Assembly (NCBI RefSeq): GCF_003633685.1
Contig: NZ_RBKT01000001.1
Location: 5,146,001-5,210,000 of the forward strand
Origin: Micromonospora pisi
Lineage (GTDB): Bacteria > Actinomycetota > Actinomycetes > Mycobacteriales > Micromonosporaceae
Direction: 5' to 3'
DNA: 64,000 nucleotides
The position numbers and the translations under genes are program-made. Shown here one piece after another: positions 14,244-23,692 of this stretch (positions within the stretch are counted from its first letter, which is position 1; every line of letters starts with the position of its first letter). Under the pieces are notes generated by a model, which worked only from the letters and a program-made list of their open reading frames with translations, was not told the origin of the DNA and made no database searches.

Positions 14244-14686
14244 TGACGATCAAGGTCCATCACCTGCGCCCGGCGCCCGGTGCCAAGACCGCCAAGACCC
14301 GCGTGGGTCGTGGTGAAGGCTCCAAGGGCAAGACCGCCGGTCGGGGCACCAAGGGCTCCAAGGCCCGTAAGAACATCTCGGCGGCGTTCGAGGGTGGGCA
14401 GATGCCCATCCACATGCGCCTGCCGAAGCTGAAGGGCTTCAAGAACCACTTCCGGGTGGAGTTCCAGGTGGTCAACCTGGACCGGCTCGCGGAGTTGTTC
14501 CCCAAGGGCGGTCAGATCGGTCCGGCCGAGCTCGTCGAGGCAGGTGCGGTCCGTAAGGGCCAGCCCGTCAAGGTGCTCGGTGCCGGGGATCTCGGCGGCG
14601 TGACGCTCCAGGTGTCGGCACACGCGTTCAGTGCGTCGGCCAAGGAGAAGATCGCGGCTGCTGGCGGCTCGGTTACCGAGCTGTAG
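14243..14686 (+). CDS. rplO: 50S ribosomal protein L15
   Basis: L15 is a late-assembly 50S protein with an extended N-terminal arm. The 147-residue product shows the glycine-rich arm [19 protein letters not shown] and the [16 protein letters not shown] segment, both diagnostic. It is the last ribosomal gene before secY; a perfect hairpin 14 bases after its stop probably limits readthrough. Confidence 0.97.
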   Translation: MTIKVHHLRPAPGAKTAKTRVGRGEGSKGKTAGRGTKGSKARKNISAAFEGGQMPIHMRLPKLKGFKNHFRVEFQVVNLDRLAELFPKGGQIGPAELVEAGAVRKGQPVKVLGAGDLGGVTLQVSAHAFSASAKEKIAAAGGSVTEL

Positions 14687-14700
14687 GACGAACGCGGCCA

Positions 14701-14736
14701 TGGCGCCCGTCAGTTGTCTGCAACTGACGGGCGCCA
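14701..14736 (+). terminator. Hairpin between rplO and secY
   Basis: Perfect 16-base stem (TGGCGCCCGTCAGTTG and its complement) with a four-base TCTG loop, 14 bases after the rplO stop. It probably ends or attenuates the spc transcript, so secY-adk would need its own promoter in the remaining 175 bases. Confidence 0.75.
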
Positions 14737-14913
14737 AGGTCTACTACGGGGGCATGCCCCTCGTTAACATCGGACCCGGTGTATGTTCATGGGCACACCT
14801 GCCCGGATCGTCGCCGGGCTGTTAGAGTCCGATCCCAGCACTGGTATCGGGCTACCGCTCGACGACCACCCTAAGCCGCGCCGGACCACCGGCGGCCCGC
14901 CTCGCGCAGGAGG

Positions 14914-16242
14914 ATGAAGTTGCTCTCCGCCTTTTTCAGTGCGTTTCGTACGCCTGACCTGCGCAAGAAGCTGCTGTTCACAGTAGCTATCATCGGCGTC
15001 TACCGACTCGGTGCGACGCTTCCCAGCCCGGGTGTCTCCTTCGGCAACGTGCAGAAGTGTCTGGACACGATCCAGACCGACGGCGTGCTGTCGCTGTTGA
15101 ACCTCTTCTCCGGCGGCGCGCTACTGTCGCTGTCGGTCTTCGCGCTGGGCATCATGCCCTACATCACCGCCTCGATCATCCTTCAGCTGCTCACCGTGGT
15201 TATTCCGCGGTTGGAGCAGCTCCGCAAGGAGGGTCAGTCCGGTCAGGCGAAGATCACCCAGTACACGCGCTACCTGACGCTCGGCCTGGGCGTGCTGCAG
15301 GCCTCCGCGTTCGTCGCGCTGGCCCGCTCCGGGCAGCTCTTCAACAACCAGTGCGACAACTTCCCGATCGTCCCGGAGAACACCGGGCTGCCGATGTGGC
15401 TCACCCTGACCGTGCTGGTCATCACGATGACCGCCGGTACCGGTGTGGTCATGTGGCTCGGTGAGCTGATCACCGACCGGGGTGTCGGCAACGGCATGTC
15501 GGTCCTGATCTTCACCTCGATCGCCGCGCGGCTGCCCGGCGAGGGTTGGTCGATCAAGACCTCCAAGGGCTGGGGGATGTTCTTCCTGGTCATCCTGCTG
15601 GTCCTGGTGGTCATCTCGCTGGTGGTCTTCATCGAGCAGGCGCAGCGCCGGATTCCGGTGCAGTACGCGAAGCGGATGATCGGCCGGCGGATGTACGGCG
15701 GTACCTCGACCTACATCCCGCTCAAGGTGAACCAGGCCGGTGTGATCCCGGTCATCTTCGCCTCGTCGCTGCTCTACCTGCCGCAGCTGGCACTGCAGTT
15801 CTTCGACCAGAACAACCCGGGCGACGTACAGGCTTGGATCCAGAACAACCTGGTGAGCCCGAGCAGCCCGACGCACATCATCGCGTACTTCCTGCTGATC
15901 ATCTTCTTCACGTACTTCTACGTCTCGATCACGTTCAACCCGACCGAGGTCGCGGACAACATGAAGAAGTACGGCGGGTTCGTGCCGGGTATCCGCCCGG
16001 GCAAGCCGACCGCTGACTACCTCGACTTCATCCTCAGCCGGATCACTCTTCCCGGCGCCTTCTACCTGGGCCTGATCTCGATCCTGCCGAACTTCTTCTT
16101 CATCTGGCTGGACAACCAGCAGTACCAGAACTTCCCGTTCGGTGGTACTGCGGTGCTGATCATGGTTGGTGTGGGTCTGGAGACGGTGAAGCAGATCGAG
16201 AGCCAACTCATGCAGCGGAACTACGAAGGGTTCCTGCGCTAG
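14914..16242 (+). CDS. secY: Protein translocase subunit SecY
   Basis: SecY forms the protein-conducting channel of the inner membrane with SecE and SecG. The 442-residue product has ten predicted membrane helices, the plug-region motif YRLGATLPSPGV near residue 30 and the cytoplasmic C5 loop region KKYGGFVPGIRPGKPTADYL. The ATG follows a strong AGGAGG site. adk starts directly after its stop codon, so the two are one transcript. Confidence 0.98.
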   Translation: MKLLSAFFSAFRTPDLRKKLLFTVAIIGVYRLGATLPSPGVSFGNVQKCLDTIQTDGVLSLLNLFSGGALLSLSVFALGIMPYITASIILQLLTVVIPRLEQLRKEGQSGQAKITQYTRYLTLGLGVLQASAFVALARSGQLFNNQCDNFPIVPENTGLPMWLTLTVLVITMTAGTGVVMWLGELITDRGVGNGMSVLIFTSIAARLPGEGWSIKTSKGWGMFFLVILLVLVVISLVVFIEQAQRRIPVQYAKRMIGRRMYGGTSTYIPLKVNQAGVIPVIFASSLLYLPQLALQFFDQNNPGDVQAWIQNNLVSPSSPTHIIAYFLLIIFFTYFYVSITFNPTEVADNMKKYGGFVPGIRPGKPTADYLDFILSRITLPGAFYLGLISILPNFFFIWLDNQQYQNFPFGGTAVLIMVGVGLETVKQIESQLMQRNYEGFLR

Positions 16243-16896
16243 ATGCGACTCGTTCTGGTTGGTCCCCCTGGGGCGGGCAAGGGGACCCAGGCCGAGTTCA
16301 TCGCCGCCCAGCTGGCCGTGCCCAAGATCTCGACCGGGGACATCTTCCGCGCCAACGTCACCCAGGGCACGCCGCTGGGGGTCGAGGCCAAGCGGTACAT
16401 GGACGCCGGCAAGTTGGTGCCCGACGAGGTCACGATCAACATGGTCCGGGGTCGGCTTGCCGAACCGGACGCCGCCGAGGGATTCCTGCTCGACGGCTTC
16501 CCACGTACGACGCCGCAGGCGGCCGCGCTGGACAAGCTCCTGGCCGACCTGGGAACCGCGCTCGACCTGGTGATGGAACTGGTCGTGGACGATGACGAGG
16601 TGATCCGCCGGCTCTCCGGCCGGCGGACCTGTCGGGGCTGCGGCAAGATCTGGCACATCGAGTTCGACGCGCCGACCAAGCAGGGGATCTGCGACCGGTG
16701 CGGGTCCGAGCTGTTCCAGCGCGACGACGACAAGGCCGAGACGATCGCCGAGCGGCTGCGTGAGTACGCGGAGAAGACCGCGCCGCTTGTCGACTACTAC
16801 GGTGCCCAGGGCAAGCTGGTGGGAATCGACGCCACCGGCCCGGTCGAGGACGTGACGGTCCGAGCTATCGATGCGCTGCGCTCGTACGGCGGATAG
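16243..16896 (+). CDS. adk: Adenylate kinase (zinc-type lid)
   Basis: Adenylate kinase interconverts ATP and AMP with two ADP in the cytoplasm. The 217-residue product has the P-loop [10 protein letters not shown] (residues 7-16) and the [14 protein letters not shown] motif near residue 84. Its long lid domain carries four cysteines, CRGC and CDRC (about residues 128-150), that bind zinc, as in many Gram-positive enzymes. The ATG directly abuts the secY stop. Confidence 0.98.
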   Translation: MRLVLVGPPGAGKGTQAEFIAAQLAVPKISTGDIFRANVTQGTPLGVEAKRYMDAGKLVPDEVTINMVRGRLAEPDAAEGFLLDGFPRTTPQAAALDKLLADLGTALDLVMELVVDDDEVIRRLSGRRTCRGCGKIWHIEFDAPTKQGICDRCGSELFQRDDDKAETIAERLREYAEKTAPLVDYYGAQGKLVGIDATGPVEDVTVRAIDALRSYGG

Positions 16897-16922
16897 GCTC
16901 TGATTTCAGGGTTTTCAGTGTG

Positions 16923-16996
16923 GGGTTGGCCCCCGCCGTGCCCCGCTCTGGGCGGTCAGGCTCGATCCCGCCGCGGGGCACGGCGGGGCCCAACCC
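16923..16996 (+). terminator. Long inverted repeat between adk and map
   Basis: Two 24-base arms at 16923-16946 and 16973-16996 (GGGTTGGCCCCCGCCGTGCC... and its complement, one mismatch) with a 26-base loop. It begins 26 bases after adk and likely terminates the secY-adk transcript. Confidence 0.7.
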
Positions 16997-17101
16997 AGCG
17001 CCGTGCGGCGGCGTCAGACAGCCCACGTTGCCGCACCCGATCGGTGAACAGTGCGGGTGTCGGGGTAAGCCCGACGGCCGCGAGGGAAAGGTAGAGCCGG
17101 C

Positions 17102-17953
17102 ATGCGCCGTCACCAGCTGGATATCCAGCTGAAGACTCCGGAGCAGATCGACAAGATGCGGTCGGCCGGACTGGTCGTCGCGGCGGCGTTGGCCCGCATG
17201 CGCGAGGCGGTCGCTCCCGGGATCTCCACCGCGGACCTCGACGCGATCGCCGAGTCGGTGATCCGGGACGCCGGGGCGATCCCGTCGTTCAAGGGCTACC
17301 ACGGATTTCCGGCCTCGATCTGTTCCTCTGTCAACGAGCAGGTCGTACACGCGATCCCCGCCGCCGACCAGGTGCTGCGGGAGGGAGACCTGATCTCCAT
17401 CGACTGCGGCGCCGTCCTCGACGGCTGGCACGGGGACGCGGCGATCACGGTCGGCGTCGGTGAGGTCCAGCCCGAGCTGCTCCGGATGGCCGAGGTGGCC
17501 GAGGACGCGATGTGGGCCGGTATCGCCGCTGCGGCGCGCGGTGCGAAGAACGGACGCGGCCGGCTGACCGACATCTCGGCCGCGGTCGAGATCGCGGTTC
17601 GCAAGGGCGGGCGGTACGGCATCGTCGACGGCTACGGCGGGCACGGCATCGGGACCGAGATGCACCAGGATCCGCACGTGCTCAACCACGGACGGCCCGG
17701 GCGCGGGCCTCGCCTGGTGCCGGGGATGGCGCTGGCGATCGAGCCGATGATCACGTTGGGGTCGCCGCGTACGGCCGAACTGGACGACGGCTGGACCGTG
17801 GTCACCCGGGACAACTCCGTCGCGGCCCATGTCGAGCACTCGATGGCACTGCTCCCGGACGGCGTGTGGGTCCTCACCGCTATGGACGGGGGCCGGGCCC
17901 GGCTCGGCGATCTGGTCACGTCGCGCCAGCCGGCCGCCTCGTCTTCGAGCTGA
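17102..17953 (+). CDS. map: Methionine aminopeptidase, type I
   Basis: This enzyme removes the initiator methionine from nascent proteins. The 283-residue product has the five metal ligands in order: two Asp in SIDCGAVLDGWHGDAAI, His in GYGGHGIGTEMHQDP, Glu in LAIEPMITLG and Glu in AAHVEHSMAL. The substrate-site histidine of the PSFKGYHGFP segment is also present. The ATG follows AAAGGTAGAG. It is the usual third partner of secY-adk, though here set apart by a long inverted repeat. Confidence 0.97.
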   Translation: MRRHQLDIQLKTPEQIDKMRSAGLVVAAALARMREAVAPGISTADLDAIAESVIRDAGAIPSFKGYHGFPASICSSVNEQVVHAIPAADQVLREGDLISIDCGAVLDGWHGDAAITVGVGEVQPELLRMAEVAEDAMWAGIAAAARGAKNGRGRLTDISAAVEIAVRKGGRYGIVDGYGGHGIGTEMHQDPHVLNHGRPGRGPRLVPGMALAIEPMITLGSPRTAELDDGWTVVTRDNSVAAHVEHSMALLPDGVWVLTAMDGGRARLGDLVTSRQPAASSSS

Positions 17954-18017
17954 ACGCCCCCGGGCGCTCGCCATCGTGGCGTGACTGTGGCTTGCTCGTG
18001 CCCGCACACAAGGCGAG

Positions 18018-18340
18018 GTGCGGGTGGCGGACCCCGATCGCCAGGCGGCCGCCGAGCGACTCCCGGTCGCGGTTGATGAGGGCTGGCTCGACCGGTACGG
18101 GCACGATGAACGTTTGCGGGCGACGTACGCAGCGCAGAGGTATGCGGAGCCGTACGGCCATGTCCAGCGGTCCACTGGAACCGGCGGTACCGGAACCAGG
18201 CGGGACTGGTCGCGGCGGGCGGTCGGTGGCATCCGACCCACTGGTTCCCGGCCCGGACGGTCGTTGTCCCGGGGAGACCCGCCGTTGGCTGCCTGAGAAC
18301 CGGACGCCGTACGTCTCGGTCGTCGTTATGGCGACCGTCG
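18018..18340 (+). pseudogene. Decayed DUF1707 protein gene
   Basis: From the GTG at 18018 the first 45 or so codons read as a clear DUF1707 domain: RVADPDRQAAAERL, a DEG element and DERLRATYAAQRYAE. After that the frame loses similarity and becomes Thr/Gly/Arg-rich. A segment in a different frame near 18301-18330 (RTPYVSVVVMATV) resembles the membrane segment that usually follows the domain. I infer at least one frameshift and loss of the C-terminal membrane part. DUF1707 proteins are small actinobacterial membrane proteins of unknown function. A sequencing error cannot be excluded. Confidence 0.5.
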
Positions 18341-18707
18341 GCCGGGCCGGGCCGGGGGTGGTCGGGGCGGTCGGGGCGGTCGGATCGGCGGCGACGGACG
18401 GGGTGGACAGGCGGTTGGTGCCGGAGTCGTCGAGCGCTCACAGAGACTGGCAACTCGGTGGAGAGGCCGACTAGTATCGGCTGGTTCGTCCGTTCCGCCA
18501 CACCGGTGCCCCCTCGGTTTGGCGTCGATCCGTGGGCGAGCGTACACTGGCTGATCGGCGCACAGCGTCCACTCCGGCATGCCCACCCTGCGCTTCGGTG
18601 GGAGTCGGAGCCGCGGCTGGTCCGGTTGACTGATCTTGATTGAGGCAGGCATCCGGGTAAGGCGTTGTGAGCCGTCCGGAGTTACCGACGTCAGGACAGC
18701 GGAGGAC
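18341..18707 (+). other. Non-coding leader before infA
   Basis: No gene is seen. The first part has G-rich direct repeats (GGTCGGGGC units near 18358-18385). A candidate promoter at 18519-18548 lies about 160 bases before infA. Confidence 0.45.
18519..18548 (+). promoter_or_regulatory. Candidate promoter of the infA-rpmJ-rpsM operon
   Basis: TTGGCG at 18519-18524 and TACACT at 18543-18548 are separated by 18 bases and match the housekeeping sigma consensus. The site sits in the non-coding stretch upstream of infA, in the right direction. Not tested. Confidence 0.45.
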
Positions 18708-18929
18708 ATGCCGAAAAAAGACGGAGCCATCGAGATTGAGGGCCGGGTCATTGAGCCGCTCCCGAACGCCATGTTTCGGGTCGAGCTCGCGAACGGCCAC
18801 AAGGTGCTGGCTCACATCAGCGGCAAGATGCGGCAGCACTACATCCGCATCCTGCCCGAGGACCGGGTTGTCGTCGAGCTTTCGCCGTACGACCTGACCC
18901 GCGGGCGCATCGTCTACCGCTACAAGTGA
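18708..18929 (+). CDS. infA: Translation initiation factor IF-1
   Basis: IF-1 binds the A site of the 30S subunit during initiation and assists IF-2 and IF-3. The 73-residue product from the ATG at 18708 is exactly the family length, with [20 protein letters not shown] and the S1-type OB-fold ending [17 protein letters not shown] directly before the start is a good ribosome-binding site. It opens the alpha-type operon. Confidence 0.98.
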   Translation: MPKKDGAIEIEGRVIEPLPNAMFRVELANGHKVLAHISGKMRQHYIRILPEDRVVVELSPYDLTRGRIVYRYK

Positions 18930-19042
18930 ATCCGGGTTCGGATTCAGTCATCTGACGACGGCCGGAACGTCCGTGTCCGTCCTCGAAGTCCAGCGCCGTG
19001 CGTGTGTACGTCGCTGGGCCTTATGGGAAGTAAGGCAAACCC

Positions 19043-19156
19043 GTGAAGGTCAAGCCGAGCGTCAAGCGGATCTGCAACAAGTGCCGGGTGATCCGCCGGC
19101 ACGGCCGGGTCATGATCATTTGCAGCGACCCGCGCCACAAGCAGCGCCAGGGCTGA
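19043..19156 (+). CDS. rpmJ: 50S ribosomal protein L36 (zinc form)
   Basis: L36 is the smallest 50S protein. The GTG at 19043 begins a 37-residue product, [20 protein letters not shown]..., with the zinc ligands CNKC, a third Cys and the His in [10 protein letters not shown]. It is too short for most gene finders but its position between infA and rpsM and its exact length make it secure. Confidence 0.97.
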   Translation: MKVKPSVKRICNKCRVIRRHGRVMIICSDPRHKQRQG

Positions 19157-19386
19157 TCCGGTCGGCCGGCCACTAGACAGGCCGGTGCCGGGCAGCCTCG
19201 TCGCCGATCCGCAAGCGCCAGAGGATCCAGTAACACAGCAATAGCTCGTCCCAGCCGCGAGCGTGCCGTCGTGTCATGCGTCGGTTCTCGTGGCTCACCC
19301 CCGGTCGGAGGCCGGGGCCCGCCGGGGCAGGCGGGATGGGGTGGGCCAGAGACCTCCGCGAGACAACACGAGGAGTACGCCCGCGC

Positions 19387-19767
19387 ATGGCACGTCTAGC
19401 CGGCGTCGACCTCCCCCGCGAAAAGCGGATGGAGATCGCGCTCACTTACATTTTCGGGGTCGGTCGGACCCGGGCCGTCGAAACGCTCGCCGCGACCGGG
19501 ATCTCTCCGGACAAGCGCGCCAAGGACCTCACGGACGAGGAGCTGGTCCAGCTCCGCGACCACATCGAGGCGAACTACAAGGTTGAGGGTGACCTGCGCC
19601 GCGAGGTTGCCGCTGATATCCGCCGCAAGGTCGAGATCGGTTGCTACGAGGGCATCCGGCACCGCCGGGGCCTGCCCGTACGTGGTCAGCGGACCCGTAC
19701 CAACGCCCGGACCCGCAAGGGCCCGAAGCGGACCGTGGCAGGCAAGAAGAAGGCCGGCCGGAAGTAA
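19387..19767 (+). CDS. rpsM: 30S ribosomal protein S13
   Basis: S13 lies in the 30S head and bridges to the 50S subunit (B1a, B1b). From the ATG at 19387 the product has 126 residues, starting [20 protein letters not shown], with the conserved [19 protein letters not shown] and a basic C-terminal tail that touches P-site tRNA. A longer in-frame upstream extension is not supported by the family. A 230-base non-coding spacer separates it from rpmJ. Confidence 0.98.
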   Translation: MARLAGVDLPREKRMEIALTYIFGVGRTRAVETLAATGISPDKRAKDLTDEELVQLRDHIEANYKVEGDLRREVAADIRRKVEIGCYEGIRHRRGLPVRGQRTRTNARTRKGPKRTVAGKKKAGRK

Positions 19768-19830
19768 CAACCGCTCCGGCCACGTCCTCAGGACACGGCC
19801 GGGTATCCCACACTAGGAGCGCACAGACTT

Positions 19831-20238
19831 ATGCCACCGAAGGCTCGCGCCGGAGCCGCTGTAAAGAAGGTTCGGCGCAAGGAACGCAAGAACGTCGCCC
19901 ACGGGCAGGCGCACATCAAGAGCACCTTCAACAACACCATCGTGTCCATCACGGACCCGACTGGTGCGGTCATCTCCTGGGCCTCCGCCGGCCAGGTTGG
20001 CTTCAAGGGCTCCCGCAAGTCGACTCCGTTCGCCGCGCAGCTGGCCGCCGAGGCGGCCGCCCGTCGGGCGATGGAGCACGGCATGCGCAAGGTCGACGTG
20101 TTCGTCAAGGGCCCCGGCTCCGGCCGGGAGACCGCTATCCGTTCGCTGCAGGCCGTCGGGCTGGAGGTCGGGCAGATCTCCGACGTCACCCCGCAGCCGC
20201 ACAACGGGTGCCGTCCGCCGAAGCGTCGTCGGGTCTGA
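19831..20238 (+). CDS. rpsK: 30S ribosomal protein S11
   Basis: S11 forms part of the platform beside the E site. The 135-residue product has [18 protein letters not shown] and the C-terminal signature [18 protein letters not shown], both diagnostic. The ATG follows AGGAGCG. rpsD begins 13 bases after the stop. Confidence 0.98.
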
Positions 20239-20251
20239 GAGGTAGAGAGAG

Positions 20252-20878
20252 ATGGCTCGTTACACCGGTGCAGACTGCCGCCGTTGCCGGCGGGAGAAGA
20301 TGAAGCTGTTCCTCAAGGGCAGCAAGTGCGATGGCCCGAAGTGCCCGTTCGAGTCCCGGCCGTTCCCGCCCGGACAGCACGGCCGGGGTCGGACCAAGGA
20401 GACCGAGTACCTGCTCCAGCTTCGTGAGAAGCAGAAGGCCCGTCGTGTCTACGGCGTGCTGGAGAAGCAGTTCCGCGGTTACTACGAGGAGGCCGTGGCC
20501 AAGCAGGCGAAGACCGGTGAGGTCCTCCTGCAGATCCTCGAGTCGCGGCTGGACAACGTGGTCTACCGGGCTGGCTACGCCCAGTCCCGGGACATGGCCC
20601 GCCAGCTGGTCAAGCACGGTCACTTCATCGTGAACGGCAAGAAGGTCGACATCCCGTCGTACCGCATCAAGGAACACGACATCATCGAGGTCCGGGGCAA
20701 GTCCAAGGAAATGACCCCGTTCGTCGTCGCGCAGGCCCAGTCGGGCTCGCGCACGGTGCCGGCCTGGCTGGAGGCAATCCCCAGCCAGATGAAGATCCTG
20801 GTGCACTCGCTCCCGGCCCGGCAGGTCATCGACACGCAGGTCCAGGAACAGCTGATCGTCGAGCTCTACTCCAAGTAG
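20252..20878 (+). CDS. rpsD: 30S ribosomal protein S4 (zinc type)
   Basis: S4 nucleates 30S body assembly and often represses its own operon. The 208-residue product has an N-terminal cysteine cluster (CRRC, then C-x5-C near residues 9-31) typical of the zinc form, and an S4 RNA-binding domain with RLDNVVYRAGYAQSRDMARQ. A ribosome-binding site AGAGGTAGAGAG precedes the ATG. Confidence 0.98.
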   Translation: MARYTGADCRRCRREKMKLFLKGSKCDGPKCPFESRPFPPGQHGRGRTKETEYLLQLREKQKARRVYGVLEKQFRGYYEEAVAKQAKTGEVLLQILESRLDNVVYRAGYAQSRDMARQLVKHGHFIVNGKKVDIPSYRIKEHDIIEVRGKSKEMTPFVVAQAQSGSRTVPAWLEAIPSQMKILVHSLPARQVIDTQVQEQLIVELYSK

Positions 20879-21037
20879 GGCTGAACCGCTCGGATCGGTC
20901 CGGGGTCGGCCGTACGGCACGCCAGTGGTGCGCCGTACGGCCGGTCCCGGGTCCGGTCCCGGGTGGTCGCCAGTTCGCTGGCATGGCGGTAAAGACGGGC
21001 GTCAAATGGTGGGCGCCCCGAAACAAGGAGAACTGAA

Positions 21038-22060
21038 GTGCTCATCACCCAGCGGCCGACCCTCTCGGAGGAGTCGATCAGCGAGACCCGGTCCCGGTTC
21101 ACGATCGAACCGCTCGAGCCGGGCTTCGGTTACACCCTGGGCAACAGCCTGCGCCGTACGCTGCTGTCGTCCATCCCGGGCGCGGCCGTGACGTCGATCA
21201 AGATTGACGGCGTGCTGCACGAGTTCACCACGATCCCCGGTGTCAAGGAGGACGTGGTCGAGCTGGTCATGAACGTCAAGGAGCTCTGCGTCAGCTCCGA
21301 CCACGACGAGCCGGTCAGCATGTACCTGCGCAAGCAGGGCCCCGGCGATGTCACCGCCGCGGACATCCAGCCGCCGGCCGGGGTGTCGGTGCACACCGGT
21401 GACCTCAAGCTCGCCACCCTGAACGGCAAGGGCCGGCTCGACATGGAGCTGACCGTCGAGCGGGGCCGGGGTTACGTCACCGCCGCGCAGAACAAGCAGT
21501 CCGGCGCCGAGATCGGCCGGATTCCGGTCGACTCGATCTACTCGCCGGTGCTGAAGGTGACCTACCGGGTCGAGGCGACCCGGGTCGAGCAGCGGACGGA
21601 CTTCGACCGCCTGATCATCGACGTCGAGACCAAGGCGTCGATCGGCCCGCGTACCGCTCTGGCGTCCGCCGGTTCCACCCTGGTCGAGCTCTTCGGCCTG
21701 GCCCGGGAGCTGGACGAGACGGCGGAGGGCATCGACATCGGCCCGTCGCCGCAGGACGCGCAGCTCGCTGCCGACCTGGCACTGCCGATCGAGGAGCTCG
21801 ACCTCACCGTCCGCTCCTACAACTGCCTCAAGCGCGAGGGCATCAACTCTGTTGGTGAGCTCATCGGGCGTACCGAGGCAGACCTCCTCGACATCCGGAA
21901 TTTCGGTCAGAAGTCGATCGACGAGGTCAAGATGAAGCTCGCCGGGATGGGCCTGGGGCTGAAGGACTCTGCCCCCAACTTCGACCCGGCGCACGTCGTG
22001 GACACCTTTGGCGAGGGCGACTACGACACCGACGACTACCGCGAGACCGAGCAGCTTTGA
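21038..22060 (+). CDS. rpoA: DNA-directed RNA polymerase subunit alpha
   Basis: The alpha subunit dimerises to start RNA polymerase assembly and contacts upstream DNA and activators. The 340-residue product has the N-terminal dimerisation domain ([20 protein letters not shown]) and, after a linker near residue 235, the C-terminal domain with [19 protein letters not shown] and [13 protein letters not shown]. The acidic C-terminal tail is usual for Actinobacteria. GTG start after AAGGAGAACTGAA. Confidence 0.98.
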   Translation: MLITQRPTLSEESISETRSRFTIEPLEPGFGYTLGNSLRRTLLSSIPGAAVTSIKIDGVLHEFTTIPGVKEDVVELVMNVKELCVSSDHDEPVSMYLRKQGPGDVTAADIQPPAGVSVHTGDLKLATLNGKGRLDMELTVERGRGYVTAAQNKQSGAEIGRIPVDSIYSPVLKVTYRVEATRVEQRTDFDRLIIDVETKASIGPRTALASAGSTLVELFGLARELDETAEGIDIGPSPQDAQLAADLALPIEELDLTVRSYNCLKREGINSVGELIGRTEADLLDIRNFGQKSIDEVKMKLAGMGLGLKDSAPNFDPAHVVDTFGEGDYDTDDYRETEQL

Positions 22061-22108
22061 TTTTCGGCTAGCTGGAGATCAGCTGCCCACTACTGAGGAG
22101 CACCAAGC

Positions 22109-22672
22109 ATGCCCACGCCCACCAAGGGTCCCCGCCTCGGCGGCAGCCCCGCGCACGAGCGGCTGATGCTGGCCAACCTGGCCACCGCGCTGTTCCAGCA
22201 CGGCAAGATCAAGACGACCGAGACCAAGGCCAAGCGGCTGCGGCCCCTGGCGGAGCAGTTGATCACCAAGGCGAAGCGCGGCGACCTGGCCAGCCGTCGT
22301 AAGGTGCTCGGCACGGTGCGGGACAAGGACGTCGTCTACACCCTGTTCGACCAGATCGCCCCCCGGTACGCGAACCGTCCCGGTGGCTACACCCGGATCG
22401 TGAAGACCGGGCCGCGTAAGGGCGACAACGCCCCCATGGCGATCATCGAGCTGGTCGAGGAACTGGTCGTCACCGCCCCGACGGCCGGCACCCCGCAGAA
22501 GTCGGCCGCCCGCAAGGCGGCTCAGCAGGACAAGGTCGAGGCGCTCGCCCCCGAGGACGAGACCACCGAGACCCGCCCGGCTGACCAGGACGCCGAGGCA
22601 CCGGAGTCGGTGTCGGGCGACACGGCGGCTGCCCGCGAGGACAGCGACGAGGCCGACGAAGCCAAGTCCTGA
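22109..22672 (+). CDS. rplQ: 50S ribosomal protein L17 with acidic tail
   Basis: L17 lies near the exit tunnel. The core fold occupies about residues 1-118, with [20 protein letters not shown] and the [20 protein letters not shown] segment. About 65 residues rich in Ala, Glu, Asp and Thr follow, making 187 in total against 127 in E. coli. Similar low-complexity tails occur on L22 and S3 in this window. A terminator hairpin follows. Confidence 0.97.
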   Translation: MPTPTKGPRLGGSPAHERLMLANLATALFQHGKIKTTETKAKRLRPLAEQLITKAKRGDLASRRKVLGTVRDKDVVYTLFDQIAPRYANRPGGYTRIVKTGPRKGDNAPMAIIELVEELVVTAPTAGTPQKSAARKAAQQDKVEALAPEDETTETRPADQDAEAPESVSGDTAAAREDSDEADEAKS

Positions 22673-22685
22673 CCACAGGCAACGT

Positions 22686-22719
22686 CGGGCCCGGCACCCC
22701 TTCGGGGGTGCCGGGCCCG
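22686..22719 (+). terminator. Terminator after rplQ
   Basis: Perfect 15-base stem CGGGCCCGGCACCCC with a TTCG tetraloop, 13 bases after the rplQ stop. It is a very stable hairpin and probably ends the infA-rplQ operon. Confidence 0.8.
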
Positions 22720-22833
22720 TGCATTTCCGCCAGCGGTGGGGCGCACCCCCACCCATCGCTTCCGGCCCCGACCACGGCCCCGGCCGCGGCCAGCGCCAGC
22801 TCCGCCGATGGCGGCTTCAGAGGAGGTACGGGA

Positions 22834-23664
22834 GTGGACGGCTACACCCGGGTACGGCTGGACGTCGCCTACGACGGCACCGACTTCTCCGGCTGGGCGG
22901 CCCAGCCCGGACGCCGTACCGTCGCCGGTGTTCTGACCGAGACGCTGTCGAAGGTGCTCGGCGCGGATGCGGTGACCGGGCTGACCGTCGCCGGCCGGAC
23001 CGACGCCGGCGTACACGCCACCGGGCAGGTGTGCCACGTCGACCTGGCGGACGTCGCCTGGAAGCCGCTCGCCGACTCGCTGCTGCGCCGACTCGCCGGG
23101 CTCCTGCCGGGTGACGTACGGGTGCGTACGGTCACCGAGGTGCCCGCCGAGTTCGACGCCCGGTTCTCGGCGACCTTCCGCCGCTACGAATACCGGGTGA
23201 CCGATGCCCCGTACGGGGTGGAGCCGCTGCGTCGGCACGAGATCCTGGCCTGGCCCCGTCCGCTGGAACTCGCCGCCCTGGCACACGCGGCGGCCGGACT
23301 CGTCGGCGAGCACGACTTCGCCGCGTACTGCCGGCGCAAGGAGCACGCGACGACGCTGCGCGAGGTCACCCGGCTGGAGTGGCGCCGGGACCCGGACGGG
23401 ATCCTGGTGGCCACCGTGCAGGCCGACGCGTTCTGCCAGTCGATGGTGCGCAGCCTGGTCGGGGCGATGCTGGTGGCCGGCGACGGGCGTCGACCGGTCG
23501 AGTGGCCAGCGAGCCTGTTGACCCGGCGGGAGCGGTCGAGCGAGGTGACCGTGGCGCCGGCCCACGGGCTGACCCTGGTCGAGGTCGGCTATCCCGAGGA
23601 CCCGGCCGGCTACGCCGACCGCGCGGAACGTACCCGTCGGTTGCGACTGCCGGCGGAGGCCTGA
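22834..23664 (+). CDS. truA: tRNA pseudouridine(38-40) synthase
   Basis: TruA converts uridine to pseudouridine at positions 38 to 40 of the tRNA anticodon arm. From the GTG at 22834, preceded by AGGAGGT, the product is 276 residues. The catalytic aspartate lies in AGRTDAGVHATGQ near residue 56, and the family motifs RRYEYRV and FCQSMVRSLVGAML are present. truA commonly follows rplQ, but here the strong hairpin between them suggests separate or reduced expression. Confidence 0.95.
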   Translation: MDGYTRVRLDVAYDGTDFSGWAAQPGRRTVAGVLTETLSKVLGADAVTGLTVAGRTDAGVHATGQVCHVDLADVAWKPLADSLLRRLAGLLPGDVRVRTVTEVPAEFDARFSATFRRYEYRVTDAPYGVEPLRRHEILAWPRPLELAALAHAAAGLVGEHDFAAYCRRKEHATTLREVTRLEWRRDPDGILVATVQADAFCQSMVRSLVGAMLVAGDGRRPVEWPASLLTRRERSSEVTVAPAHGLTLVEVGYPEDPAGYADRAERTRRLRLPAEA

Positions 23665-23692
23665 CGGCGGACCGGCGTCGGCCCGCGCCGAC

